A stretch of 64,000 bases of DNA from Aquimarina spongiae (GTDB lineage Bacteria > Bacteroidota > Bacteroidia > Flavobacteriales > Flavobacteriaceae), in assembly GCF_900141785.1 (NCBI RefSeq), contig NZ_FQYP01000007.1, forward strand, positions 310,001-374,000, given 5' to 3'. Below, piece by piece: positions 17,342 through 26,396 of this stretch. The first letter of the stretch is position 1, and each line of letters opens with the position of its first letter. The notes under the pieces are model-generated. The model saw nothing but the letters and a program-made list of their open reading frames with translations. It was not told the DNA's origin and ran no database searches. Both the position numbers and the translations under genes were made by a program.

Positions 17342-17349
17342 TACTTTTG
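17342..17349 (+). promoter_or_regulatory. Candidate -7 element (TACTTTTG)
   Basis: TACTTTTG fits the Bacteroidota TAnnTTTG element and lies 22 nt before the ATG at 17372. No clear -33 TTG occurs at the usual distance. It supports 17372 rather than the TTG at 17327 as the start of the next gene, because the upstream candidate would fall inside the promoter. Confidence 0.45.
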
Positions 17350-17371
17350 TGTTAAGCAAACCGTACCCCTA

Positions 17372-17644
17372 ATGTTTCAAAAATTACCAAGCAAACATCA
17401 TTCAAAGGATTTTGAGTCTTTCTCAGAGATCTTAGAAAGTGACGGAATCATCGTTTTTGAGGGGATATCTGATAGCTTTTTAAAATTCAAAGAATCCTTT
17501 GACGACTATCAAAAAGAAAAGTTTGAAAATGAGATCAAATACTTATCGGATTGCTACCAAATAGACCAAACCAGTTTTAACTACTACCGAAATCCAGAAA
17601 AACTATCCAAAAACTATGCTAAGCGACTCTTAGCCTCTTTATAG
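17372..17644 (+). CDS. Small unknown protein (90 aa)
   Basis: This is a short acidic and Lys-rich protein (MFQKLPSKHHSKDFESF...KRLLASL) with no signal peptide or membrane segment. It includes a predicted helical middle (SFLKFKESFDDYQKEKFENEIKYLSDCY). I do not recognise it. The frame is open upstream to a TTG at 17327, but I prefer ATG 17372 because of the -7 element at 17342. It is convergent with bioA, ending 23 nt from its stop. Confidence 0.55.
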   Translation: MFQKLPSKHHSKDFESFSEILESDGIIVFEGISDSFLKFKESFDDYQKEKFENEIKYLSDCYQIDQTSFNYYRNPEKLSKNYAKRLLASL

Positions 17645-17667
17645 TTTTTTTATTTGTGAATATCTTA

Positions 17668-18981
17668 CTAAACACTTTCCAATAGCTCAAGTATAGCTTC
17701 ATACATTTTGTCCAGCTGTTCTGTACTTACAACATATGGCGCGAGAATATAAATAGTGCTCCCCAGAGGTCTTAAAAAGATTCCCTTTTGCATAAAATGA
17801 TCAAAAATCTCATACCTCTTTTTTCCATATCGATCCATCTCAATCTGTAAATCCAACGCATAGATTACTCCTTGTTGTCTGGTCGTTTTTATTTTGGGAT
17901 GATTCTTAATCTTTTGATCAAACTCTTGATGCGAAGCCGTTATTCTTTGGATATGATTTTGATACTCCTCGCTTTGTAATAATTCTATACCTGCCAATGC
18001 CGCTGCACATGCTATAGGATTAGCCGAGTAGGTATGCGCATGAAAAAACGCTTTCCCCACAGAGTCGTCAAGAAAAGCATCATAAATATCCTGAGTACAA
18101 CTTGTCACAGCCATAGGTACAAATCCTGCCGTAAGTGCTTTTGACATTGAAATAATGTCGGGTTTGGTCTCTATGATATCCGAGGCAAACATACTTCCTG
18201 TTTTACCAAAACCTGTCATCACCTCATCTGCTATAGTGATCACATCATTTTCTTTACAGATCTTAAGAATCTGGTTGATATACTTTGCATCAAACATATG
18301 CATTGCATTGGCACCTTGAACCAAAGGTTCATAAATAAAAGCCGCAACAGAATTTGAATCGATGATATTATGTAATTTCTCAATTACCTCATCAATATTG
18401 TTGGTATTTGGAGTTGGAATACGTTGTACATCAATAAAAAAATCTTCAAATGGCCCATTATATACTGATAAACCCGATGCAGACATCGCTCCAAAGGTAT
18501 CCCCATGAAAACCATCTTCAAAAGCGATAATCGTATTCCTCTTTTCTCCTCGATTAAAATGGTATTGCAATGCCATCTTGATCCCAACCTCATTTGCCGT
18601 TGAACCATTATCTGAAAAGAATATTTTTTCCTGATTTTCTGGCAATATTTCAATTAATGCTTCAGAGAGTTTAATGGCGGGCTCGTGTGTAAATCCCGCA
18701 AATACAATTTGATCGAGTTGTTGCATTTGTTTTCCAACCTTTGCCAATATATACTCATTACAATGCCCATACATTGCAGTATACCACGATGCAATCCCAT
18801 CGATATATTCTTTCCCCGATTCATCATATAATAAAGCTCCTTTTGCTTTTACAATAGGTAATGCTTCTGGATGAATTTTGTGTTGCGTAAGCGGATGCCA
18901 AATGTGTTTTTGATCACGTGCTCTCAGTCCATTCTCCTCAATCATCAAATCGCTTACTTTATTGTCTTGTTCTACCTTCAT
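17668..18981 (-). CDS. bioA: Adenosylmethionine-8-amino-7-oxononanoate aminotransferase
   Basis: This 437-residue PLP-dependent class III aminotransferase converts KAPA to DAPA with SAM as amino donor. Diagnostic blocks are HIWHPLTQHK near the N-terminus, ASWYTAMYGH (substrate site), GFHGDTFGAM, IADEVMTGFGKTG (PLP Asp) and SKALTAGFVP (Schiff-base Lys). The ATG overlaps the bioD stop by 4 nt, so it is the last gene of a bioF-bioD-bioA operon. It has normal length and no missing residues. Confidence 0.96.
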   Translation of the reverse strand: MKVEQDNKVSDLMIEENGLRARDQKHIWHPLTQHKIHPEALPIVKAKGALLYDESGKEYIDGIASWYTAMYGHCNEYILAKVGKQMQQLDQIVFAGFTHEPAIKLSEALIEILPENQEKIFFSDNGSTANEVGIKMALQYHFNRGEKRNTIIAFEDGFHGDTFGAMSASGLSVYNGPFEDFFIDVQRIPTPNTNNIDEVIEKLHNIIDSNSVAAFIYEPLVQGANAMHMFDAKYINQILKICKENDVITIADEVMTGFGKTGSMFASDIIETKPDIISMSKALTAGFVPMAVTSCTQDIYDAFLDDSVGKAFFHAHTYSANPIACAAALAGIELLQSEEYQNHIQRITASHQEFDQKIKNHPKIKTTRQQGVIYALDLQIEMDRYGKKRYEIFDHFMQKGIFLRPLGSTIYILAPYVVSTEQLDKMYEAILELLESV

Positions 18982-19619
18982 AACTTCTCCAATTTTTCCT
19001 GAAACAGCTCTGCATATTCTTTAATTACACTAGTATCAAAAAAAGGCTCATTTTCGATTCTCCCGATCACGGGAACATCTGCCATTTTTTTAATGATTTC
19101 TTCGGTTGTTTTGTGTTCATCTCCGCTAAAAATGATAGAAACATCGAAACCTTGCTCTTTTAGAATCTTAACCGTCATTAGGGTATGATTTATACTTCCT
19201 AAATAATGTCTGGATACCACGATTACTTTATAATCTGGTGCTATCAAATCCATTATCGTATCGGTATCATTAAGCGGCACCAACAATCCTCCCGCACCTT
19301 CAATCACCAGATGATTATCTGTTTCTGGAAGTGTAATATTACTTTTTTCGATAACAAGATCATCTATTGCTGCTGCTGCATGAGGACTCATAGGCGTATG
19401 CAAAGCATAGCTGTTTTTATGAAATACCGATTTTGAATTAGACACCAGTTTTTTTACCTTATCGGTATCCGAAAAATCCAGATCTCCGGCCTGCACAGGT
19501 TTAAAGTAATCTGCTTGTAATGCTTCTACAACAATTGCTGAAGTAATAGTTTTACCAACTTCTGTGCTTATCCCGGTTATGAATACTTTTTTAGGAGTTG
19601 CCTTTGATTTGCCAGGCAT
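18978..19619 (-). CDS. bioD: Dethiobiotin synthase
   Basis: This 213-residue P-loop enzyme closes the ureido ring of dethiobiotin from DAPA, CO2 and ATP. The N-terminus KKVFITGISTEVGKTITSAI holds the P-loop (GISTEVGKT), KPVQAGD is the substrate block, and VIEGAGGLLVPL is the conserved family motif. It lies 18 nt after bioF and overlaps bioA by 4 nt. Confidence 0.95.
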   Translation of the reverse strand: MPGKSKATPKKVFITGISTEVGKTITSAIVVEALQADYFKPVQAGDLDFSDTDKVKKLVSNSKSVFHKNSYALHTPMSPHAAAAIDDLVIEKSNITLPETDNHLVIEGAGGLLVPLNDTDTIMDLIAPDYKVIVVSRHYLGSINHTLMTVKILKEQGFDVSIIFSGDEHKTTEEIIKKMADVPVIGRIENEPFFDTSVIKEYAELFQEKLEKL

Positions 19620-19637
19620 AATTATGTCTTTAAAGTT

Positions 19638-20789
19638 TTAAACAAAGGTAGCCAACAGCTTTAAAACTTCATCAATTTCTTCTTTAGAATTATAGCTGTG
19701 TAAACAAAAACGCAAACGTTCTTTTCCGAGAGGTACCGTAGGAGACATAATGGGTTTTACATCAAAACCTTTCTTCTGTAATCCTTGTGCAATTTTTTTT
19801 ACTTTTTCATTACCCGAAATAATACAGCACTGTATTGCCGAGTTACTATCAATACATAGGGATGCTATTTGATAGTCCTTTAGCTTTTGTCTAAAATACC
19901 TGATATTTTCCATCAGTTTTTTGGTCTCGTCTGTACGCTGCAATTCTCCATACGCCGCTTGAATTGTCGCTATTGCATGCACCGGTAGTCCAGTAGTATA
20001 TATGAAGCTCCTGGCAAAATTAACCAAATACCGTTGTAATATCTTTGATCCTAGCACTGCAGCTCCATGACATCCCATAGCTTTACCAAAGGTTATTATG
20101 CGTGCAAACACTTCTTGCTCTACCTCTAATTGTTGTAGCAAACCAACTCCATTTGCTCCAAATACTCCTGTAGCATGAGCTTCATCAACGATTAGAAAAA
20201 AGCCATATGTTTTGCTCAAATTGACGAACTCCTTCAGATCTGGGCTGTCACCATCCATGGAAAAAACAGATTCGGTAACAACATATACATCTCCCGAGTG
20301 TTGATGTTCTTCATTCTTTGAAGTTAGTTGCTCAAACTTTTTGCTCAAATCCTCCAGATCATTGTGTTTAAACTTATACGATTTGGCATGACTCATCTGG
20401 ATACCATCTCGGATAGAAGCATGAATCAATTCATCAAAAAAAATCATATCTCCTCGTTGCGGTACGCTGGAAAAGAAACCAATATTAGCATCATATCCAG
20501 AGTTAAAAATCAGCGCTGATTCGGCATTGTGATATCTTGCCAAAAAGCTTTCGGTTTCTATATACAATTTGTGATTACCAGTAAGCAATCGAGATCCTGT
20601 TGCTCCATTATGATGAAGGGTATTTTGAGTAAGAATTTGATGAGCCTGATCAAAAATGGAAGAGGACATGGCAAATCCTAAATAATCATTAGATGCAAAA
20701 TCAACCAGATCATTTTGGGTTTTTAAGGTTCGTAGTGCATTCTTGGCATTACGTTCATCAAGTCGTTTTGTAAGTTTTTTAGGTAACAC
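19638..20789 (-). CDS. bioF: 8-amino-7-oxononanoate synthase
   Basis: This 383-residue alpha-oxoamine synthase condenses pimeloyl thioester with alanine. Its motifs are VDFASNDYLGFA, GATGSRLLTGNH, ALIFNSGYDAN, VDEAHATGVFG (PLP Asp/His) and ITFGKAMGCHGA (Schiff-base Lys). It is the first gene of bioF-bioD-bioA. A candidate -7 element on the minus strand, TACCTTTG (20801-20794), sits only a few bases before the ATG, suggesting a very short 5' leader, and overlaps an inverted repeat at 20795. Confidence 0.93.
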   Translation of the reverse strand: MLPKKLTKRLDERNAKNALRTLKTQNDLVDFASNDYLGFAMSSSIFDQAHQILTQNTLHHNGATGSRLLTGNHKLYIETESFLARYHNAESALIFNSGYDANIGFFSSVPQRGDMIFFDELIHASIRDGIQMSHAKSYKFKHNDLEDLSKKFEQLTSKNEEHQHSGDVYVVTESVFSMDGDSPDLKEFVNLSKTYGFFLIVDEAHATGVFGANGVGLLQQLEVEQEVFARIITFGKAMGCHGAAVLGSKILQRYLVNFARSFIYTTGLPVHAIATIQAAYGELQRTDETKKLMENIRYFRQKLKDYQIASLCIDSNSAIQCCIISGNEKVKKIAQGLQKKGFDVKPIMSPTVPLGKERLRFCLHSYNSKEEIDEVLKLLATFV

Positions 20790-20794
20790 GATTC

Positions 20795-20812
20795 AAAGGT
20801 ACAAAGACCTTT
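20795..20812. promoter_or_regulatory. Inverted repeat over the bioF promoter
   Basis: AAAGGT-ACAAAG-ACCTTT is a perfect 6-bp inverted repeat with a 6-nt spacer. It overlaps the candidate bioF -7 element (TACCTTTG on the minus strand, 20801-20794). Position suggests a repressor site. It does not look like the published BirA or BioR sites as I remember them, so the regulator is unknown. Confidence 0.4.
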
Positions 20813-20882
20813 ATATTTCAGAAACTTAAATCCAAAAATCATTCTTTTTCAATTAAAAATTATTGAAAAACAATAATTTTTA

Positions 20883-20907
20883 TATCTTTGTTATCGTTAA
20901 ACGATAA
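20883..20907 (+). promoter_or_regulatory. Promoter -7 element plus palindromic operator of the DUF2975/XRE pair
   Basis: TATCTTTG (20883-20890) fits TAnnTTTG and is followed directly by the perfect 17-bp palindrome TTATCGTT-A-AACGATAA (20891-20907), which would cover the start of transcription. The ATG of the DUF2975 gene is 11 nt further on. A palindrome at this place, ahead of an operon encoding an XRE-type regulator, is best read as an autoregulatory operator. Confidence 0.6.
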
Positions 20908-20918
20908 TTAAATTAATT

Positions 20919-21422
20919 ATGAGACCAATCAAAATCTTAAAAAAAATAATTAATATCTATTTTTATCTTCTGGGAATAGGAGTTTTTGTCGATCTTTTTC
21001 AGTGGGGTATAGCTCTTTTTAATAGGAAACAAATCAAATTGCCATTTATTGAAGAAAATATCTTATATACTTCTACAAATATCGAAGCCATTATCCCTAA
21101 ATTACTTGGTTTTTTACTTGCGTTGATTTTTCTATATAGTATCGCCCTTTTAAAACGAAGTGCGAATGATCTATCCGAAGGAAATCACTTTACAAATCAA
21201 GTTATTATAGACTTTAAGATGATTGGGGTTTTATTTATTATTCTTGCTTTTGGAGAACTTTTATGTAAAATCATTTTCAGAACTCTTTTTGATAACGAAT
21301 TAGGTCTTATTCTTGATTCATCTATTCTTATCTTACCTGTTATAGGTTTATTTTTCATTTATTTAAGCCAGGTATTTTCTAAAGCTCGGGAAATTCAATT
21401 TGAAAACGAATTAACAATATAA
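20919..21422 (+). CDS. DUF2975 membrane protein
   Basis: This 167-residue protein has four hydrophobic segments (about 10-30, 63-82, 100-122, 135-155), ending IYLSQVFSKAREIQFENELTI. The architecture and the directly following small XRE regulator identify the DUF2975 family, commonly found in such pairs. It probably senses a membrane or envelope state and modulates its partner regulator, but no function is established. The gap to the next gene is 1 nt. Confidence 0.8.
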   Translation: MRPIKILKKIINIYFYLLGIGVFVDLFQWGIALFNRKQIKLPFIEENILYTSTNIEAIIPKLLGFLLALIFLYSIALLKRSANDLSEGNHFTNQVIIDFKMIGVLFIILAFGELLCKIIFRTLFDNELGLILDSSILILPVIGLFFIYLSQVFSKAREIQFENELTI

Positions 21423-21423
21423 T

Positions 21424-21627
21424 ATGCCAATCATTGTACATTTGGACGTGATGTTAGCCAAACGAAAAATGAAAAGCAAAGATTTGGCAGAAAAAGTTGG
21501 CATAACCACAGCAAATTTATCCATTTTAAAATCGGGTAAAGCTAGAGCCATTCGTTTTTCTACATTAGAAGCCATTTGTGAAGCTCTTGAATGCCAACCT
21601 TCAGATATATTAGAATATCAAAAATGA
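21424..21627 (+). CDS. Small XRE-family (Cro/C1-type, YozG-like) transcriptional regulator
   Basis: This 67-residue protein is essentially one HTH domain: MPIIVHLDVMLAKRKMKSKD, then LAEKVGITTANLSILKSGKARAI (recognition helix), then STLEAICEALECQPSDILEY. The final CEALxCQPxDILEY is the hallmark of this short family. It follows DUF2975 with 1 nt between, so the two are cotranslated. Likely target: the 20891 palindrome of its own operon. Confidence 0.88.
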   Translation: MPIIVHLDVMLAKRKMKSKDLAEKVGITTANLSILKSGKARAIRFSTLEAICEALECQPSDILEYQK

Positions 21628-21690
21628 AAATTAATATACAAGATGTTCTACAAAAAAATTAATTAACTCTTATCAGTTTTGTTTTATAAT

Positions 21691-22233
21691 ATGAAAAATA
21701 TCACCTATACCACTACTTCTTCAAGAGAAGAGTTACAACAAATTCTTCAGCTTCAAAAAACAAATTTACCTTCTTCAATATCTAAAACAGAAAAAGAACG
21801 AGAAGGTTTTGTAACCGTTGAGCATGATCTTGATATTTTAAAAAAAATGCATGATAGGCAACCTCATATCATTGCAAAACATGAAGGTCACGTGATTGGC
21901 TATGCATTATCTATGGTAAAAGACTTTAAAGATCAGATCCCAGTATTACAACCTATGTTTTTAAAAATAGATGATGTATTAAAAGGAAAGTCTTCATATC
22001 TGGTAATGGGACAAATCTGTATAGATAAAGCGTACAGAAAACAAGGCATTTTCAGAGGTTTATATACCAAAATGCGCGATGAATTGAATACCAAGTACGA
22101 TCTATTAATTACAGAAGTCGCTGCAAGTAATACCCGATCACTTAATGCCCATTACGCCATTGGTTTTAAAGACCTAAATATCTATGAAGACACTACTACC
22201 AGATGGCATCTTATCTATTGGAACTTGGAATAG
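21691..22233 (+). CDS. GNAT-family N-acetyltransferase
   Basis: This 180-residue protein has the GNAT fold: a beta strand and acceptor region, then the acetyl-CoA block VMGQICIDKAYRKQGIFRGLY (motif A, R/Q-x-x-G-x-G/A-like), then ITEVAASNTRSLNAHYAIGF (motif B). The substrate is unknown. I take ATG 21691 as start; an in-frame TTG at 21679 would add only four residues. Its last 23 nt overlap, on the opposite strand, the end of the S9 peptidase gene. Confidence 0.82.
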   Translation: MKNITYTTTSSREELQQILQLQKTNLPSSISKTEKEREGFVTVEHDLDILKKMHDRQPHIIAKHEGHVIGYALSMVKDFKDQIPVLQPMFLKIDDVLKGKSSYLVMGQICIDKAYRKQGIFRGLYTKMRDELNTKYDLLITEVAASNTRSLNAHYAIGFKDLNIYEDTTTRWHLIYWNLE

Positions 22234-25090
22234 TGGTTTTTGGAGTTTCTGAAGCGTTCTGTTCCAGATCGTAACCAAAATATTTTCCTTTATCTACCCT
22301 AGAAACACCTTTTGTCATCCATACTGGAGCAGGCTTACCTTGCAAATAATGGTCAAAAAACTGCATCATTCTTATAGATAAATCTTGTCTGTTTTTTTCT
22401 TTTCTCAAGTTGTGTTGTTCATCATTGTAAACCAAAAGCCAAACTGGTTTTTGTAGTCTTCGCATTCCCATAAACATCTCAATTCCCTGATAGTAAGGCA
22501 CCGCACCATCACTATCGTTATGCATCATCAATAATGGGGTTTCAATTTTTGGAATTCCAAATAATGGAGAATTCTCTATGTACAAATCAAAGCCATCCCA
22601 TAAATTCTTCCCGATTCTACTTTGAGATCGTTCGTATTGAAATGCCCTACTCAATCCAGATTGCCAACGAATCCCTCCATAGGCCGATGTCATATTACTA
22701 ACAGGAGCACCAGCCATAGCCGCTTTGAACTTGTTGGTTACTGTGATCAAATAGGCTACCTGATAACCACCCCAGCTCTGCCCTTGAAGCGCCATATTTT
22801 CGCTATCAATATATCCTAACTTTTCTAAAGCCTCTACCCCAGAAACTATACAATTGTAAGCACTAGGTCCAGGTTTCCCATCTTCATAAACAATATCGGG
22901 TACAAACATAACATACCCATTACTTACCAAATAAGAAGGGTTTACAACAGATGCGCTGGGTCTTGGTGTATAATAGGTGTGATAGCTATCCGATCTTTTC
23001 TCATAAAAATACGTGATCAATGGGTATTTTTTTGAAGGGTCGAAATCTTCGGGTTTATAAATAATCCCCTCTAGTTTTTTCCCATCGTAACTTTTCCAGG
23101 TAAATAACTCGGCAGTTCCCCATTTAAAATCTTTTTTCTGAGGATTTACATCAGTTAGTTGCGTATTTTTTTGAAAATTAGAATCCGTATAATGCAAATC
23201 TTGAAAGGTGTCGAAGTTTTGTTGTTGAAAGGTAAAAACATCTGCTTCTTTTGCCTTTTTATATCGATTTATAAAATACGTTGTCGATTTTATTTTCTCT
23301 TTCATACCAGTATCTGTCAAAGTATATAATCCTGATGACTTTGTAGTTTTATCGAAACTGGTGATCAACAACTCATTATTACTGTAAGAAGCAAGGTTCG
23401 AGTTTTCTTCATCCAATCTTAAGGTTCTATATTCAATGTTCTTTTTTCTTCCGTTACTTGTGATATTTATAGGTTTTGTATTTCCCGATAAAGATACCTT
23501 CCAAACATCAAACTTATCATAAATCAATCCATTACCAGCTTTATCAAACCCTCCAAAACCATACATAAAAGGCAATGCAGGATGATCATCATCTTCATCA
23601 TAAAATGCCACTTTTAATTTTTGGGTAAGGTTCTTTTTTTCTAAAGTCTCCAGATTCAGAGAAAACCAATGTTTTTGCTCCATATCATAATACAATGCAT
23701 ACTTCCCATCAGGCGATAAAAAAGGTTGCAATGCAGTTTTGGTAAGAGATAAACGTTTCTTACCCGTATAGGTATCGATTACATAAAAATCCTTGGTCCA
23801 AGGGAAATTCCAAGACCGTTCTACATCATAAGGTGCTCCCGTAGCTCCCAAAATAAATCTTTGCTCTCTGTTTTTATCAAAAAGGACATCTTTAAAGGTT
23901 TCGTCTTGAATCTCAACCACTGATTTTTTTTCAAGGTCGTAGTAAGATATGTACGCTTCATTTTTTAAATCCTTGATCTTGGCTTTCTGTTCGGGTTGTA
24001 TCAATTTATCGTTCCAATTCCAAACATCAACCTGAGGGATTTCATCATCCAAAAAGGTTGTATCCTTTTTATAAGTCACTTTTGGTTTTGAATAAAAATA
24101 AAGTCGATTGCTATTCTCAGAAAAAAACGACGCTTTACCATTTCCTAATTCCCAATTATTTCTAATATTTTTTCCCTGGGTATCTACCAAGTTTGTTAGT
24201 TTTTTATCCCCATAGTAAAACAACTCATATCGAATTGAATCCAAATGTGTCGAGTCCTTTGCAGCCATAAAAGAAAACTGTTCTCCTGTTTTATCTACAG
24301 CTAGTTTATCATATAAATATCTTGTAGAATCTATTACTGTTTTTGTTCCAGAAGGTATATCGTATACAAAGATCCCTACATCTCTTTTCCTTACCTGATT
24401 TCCTTTTTTCTTTTTCCCACCTATATGATTGGTTGTGGTATAGTAAAATGTATCCCCCTTTTCAGGAACTACAAAATCTTTAATCTGAAAAATGGTATCT
24501 GTTCTTTTGGATTTTAGATCATAAACCAATGCATAAGATTGCTTGTATCCTTTTCCTAGTTTTGGTTTTACCGTATCTTTTTTCGCGTCTTTTTTAGTTT
24601 CGTCTTTCGCCTTAGGTTTTTGTTTCTTAAAATTCTCAATCACTAACCATCCATTAGAAACTTTGGGAACCTTATACCCACTCACTCTTGCAATTGAGTC
24701 ATATATTTTGTTCGTCTTTACTTCATATATCAATAAAACATCCTTTGTTTTTTCATCCTCTTTAACCTCTTTCTTCTTTTCCTGCCTAACACTGTTGTAC
24801 GATGGTTTTCTTTTGAAGATTACAAAACGTTCGTCTGCGGTTATTGAAGCATCATACCCATTGAAAGTTGTGAACTTTTCTTTTGTTTCGGTATTGTATA
24901 TCTGCAGATATCCATCACCTCGCTTTGTAGTGGTTTCGATAGTCGAAACGATTAATTTTCCGGTGTTGGATATTTTGGTGTCCGTTATATTTTTCCAGAG
25001 ATCATAGTCTTCATGAGTTAATGCTCGTTTCTGAGCAAAAATGGACACTGCGAAACATAAAAAAACGAGGGTAATACTATTCTTAATCAT
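22211..25090 (-). CDS. Exported S9-family (prolyl oligopeptidase-type) peptidase
   Basis: This 959-residue protein has a signal peptide (MIKNSITLVFLCFAVSIFAQ). A long beta-propeller-like N-terminal part (about 30-640) carries a charged linker near 145-180, and the C-terminal alpha/beta hydrolase follows. The nucleophile motif GQSWGGY (in ALQGQSWGGYQVAYLIT), Asp in MHNDSDGAVPYYQG and His in YNDEQHNLR give the S9 triad. It likely hydrolyses oligopeptides in the periplasm. It has the long form typical of Bacteroidota, with an extra C-terminal tail (KYFGYDLEQN). It converges with the GNAT gene, overlapping by 23 bp. Confidence 0.9.
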   Translation of the reverse strand: MIKNSITLVFLCFAVSIFAQKRALTHEDYDLWKNITDTKISNTGKLIVSTIETTTKRGDGYLQIYNTETKEKFTTFNGYDASITADERFVIFKRKPSYNSVRQEKKKEVKEDEKTKDVLLIYEVKTNKIYDSIARVSGYKVPKVSNGWLVIENFKKQKPKAKDETKKDAKKDTVKPKLGKGYKQSYALVYDLKSKRTDTIFQIKDFVVPEKGDTFYYTTTNHIGGKKKKGNQVRKRDVGIFVYDIPSGTKTVIDSTRYLYDKLAVDKTGEQFSFMAAKDSTHLDSIRYELFYYGDKKLTNLVDTQGKNIRNNWELGNGKASFFSENSNRLYFYSKPKVTYKKDTTFLDDEIPQVDVWNWNDKLIQPEQKAKIKDLKNEAYISYYDLEKKSVVEIQDETFKDVLFDKNREQRFILGATGAPYDVERSWNFPWTKDFYVIDTYTGKKRLSLTKTALQPFLSPDGKYALYYDMEQKHWFSLNLETLEKKNLTQKLKVAFYDEDDDHPALPFMYGFGGFDKAGNGLIYDKFDVWKVSLSGNTKPINITSNGRKKNIEYRTLRLDEENSNLASYSNNELLITSFDKTTKSSGLYTLTDTGMKEKIKSTTYFINRYKKAKEADVFTFQQQNFDTFQDLHYTDSNFQKNTQLTDVNPQKKDFKWGTAELFTWKSYDGKKLEGIIYKPEDFDPSKKYPLITYFYEKRSDSYHTYYTPRPSASVVNPSYLVSNGYVMFVPDIVYEDGKPGPSAYNCIVSGVEALEKLGYIDSENMALQGQSWGGYQVAYLITVTNKFKAAMAGAPVSNMTSAYGGIRWQSGLSRAFQYERSQSRIGKNLWDGFDLYIENSPLFGIPKIETPLLMMHNDSDGAVPYYQGIEMFMGMRRLQKPVWLLVYNDEQHNLRKEKNRQDLSIRMMQFFDHYLQGKPAPVWMTKGVSRVDKGKYFGYDLEQNASETPKTTIPSSNR

Positions 25091-25262
25091 TTTGTTGAGC
25101 TATATCTTCTCCGAAAAGTATAAAACCTTTTATCCACTGATTATCGTTTAACATAACTTTAGGGAAAAAACACGTTAATTTTTAAGACCAAAAGTATTTC
25201 TATATCAGTGAGGGGTTAAAAGAATGTTTTAACCCCTCTGCTAATTAGTTATTTATCTATTA

Positions 25263-26264
25263 CTATTCTATCCCCAAATAAGGATTATAGGTATAAGTTT
25301 TACTGAAATTTCCTAGTCCGTTAAAATACTCATCTACCAAATGAGCAGGATAATAGGCCATCCCTCCGGCAAGTAATCCTTGATTCCCTCCATCATTTTT
25401 ATCGTCCCAATTCCATGGAGCATTTGCAGAACCATTACCGTAGGATTTCTGAAATGACTTGGCATTACTAAACAAGCTAGTAGTAAAACGTTGGTCCCAC
25501 ATCCCACCGTTCTCAAAAATATTTACCAATTTATACTTCACATTTCTATCATAAATATCTGAAGGATATTCGCTACTGGTTTTACTTGGATAGTACACTA
25601 CATAGTCACTACCGCCTGGTTTTTGTTTTGAATAGGCTTTGATACCATGCCCTTTTGCTTCGGCAGAGGTTTTAAAGCGATTGATGCCATTGTGATTTTG
25701 CAAGGTTAGAGTGCCATCAATATCTTCATTCCCGTCGGTAAGACCCGAATTTGATGTTTTATAGGAGTAAAAGTCAGAGTGAAAAACGGTAATTGCACCA
25801 AGTGCAGCACCATAAGTTGTATTGTTCTTTTTTACAATTGTAAGTACGCCTTCGAGGTCATTTTCATGCTCATCCAGTCGGTACAAAAACCAAATATCTG
25901 TCCAATCCCTTGGATGAAAAAAAGCATAAATAATAAAATAATGCGTTGATGTTTCTACCACAGAATAATACCCTACAGCATTTCCTTTTCTGGATGAATT
26001 GGCAATATTGTTCCAATTGTTCTTAGCATTTAGATCTCCATCAAAATCATACCGTGTGATATAATCTGCTTTACCACTTAATCCATGAGAGCCGGTTCGA
26101 TCCACATCCTGGTAATGAACAGGTGCGTGGTGATACGCAAGATCGAGATAAAAATTTTGATTTTTTTGGTTGGTTTTTTGATTTTCTTCAGAAGGTAGAT
26201 CGTAATTGTTTTCGCAACTAAAAAGGCTTAGCACAACCAGTGCAGCCAGAATACATTTTTTCAT
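25263..26264 (-). CDS. Putative lipoprotein of unknown function
   Basis: This 333-residue protein has a lipoprotein signal (MKKCILAALVVLSLFSCENN, lipobox Cys17). The mature part holds YHHAPVHYQDVDRTG, YFIIYAFFHPRDWTD, DEHENDLEGVLTI and KGHGIKAY. These aromatic and His-rich segments faintly recall Vps62/NPP1-like beta-sandwich proteins, but I would not name the family. It is probably surface-exposed or periplasmic. It stands alone: 132 bp separate it from the two-component genes and 172 bp from the S9 peptidase. Confidence 0.7.
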   Translation of the reverse strand: MKKCILAALVVLSLFSCENNYDLPSEENQKTNQKNQNFYLDLAYHHAPVHYQDVDRTGSHGLSGKADYITRYDFDGDLNAKNNWNNIANSSRKGNAVGYYSVVETSTHYFIIYAFFHPRDWTDIWFLYRLDEHENDLEGVLTIVKKNNTTYGAALGAITVFHSDFYSYKTSNSGLTDGNEDIDGTLTLQNHNGINRFKTSAEAKGHGIKAYSKQKPGGSDYVVYYPSKTSSEYPSDIYDRNVKYKLVNIFENGGMWDQRFTTSLFSNAKSFQKSYGNGSANAPWNWDDKNDGGNQGLLAGGMAYYPAHLVDEYFNGLGNFSKTYTYNPYLGIE

Positions 26265-26396
26265 TGTTGAAGTGTGTTAGGTTATTGATTCCTAAAATTA
26301 ACAACCTATGCCTTTGACTACTTTAGTTTAATTTTAAGCCTGGATTATGCTACTATTCCTAAAAAGTTAAGAGTGTTATGTGTATTTAAAGTTATT

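Noticed and set aside
20919..21627. DUF2975/XRE pair as a toxin-antitoxin system
   Set aside because: The membrane protein and 67-aa HTH match a known regulatory pair and no toxin domain is visible.
24543..25007. 154-codon open frame on the + strand inside the S9 peptidase gene
   Set aside because: It has Phe/Ser-rich shadow composition, no promoter and no match to any known protein pattern.
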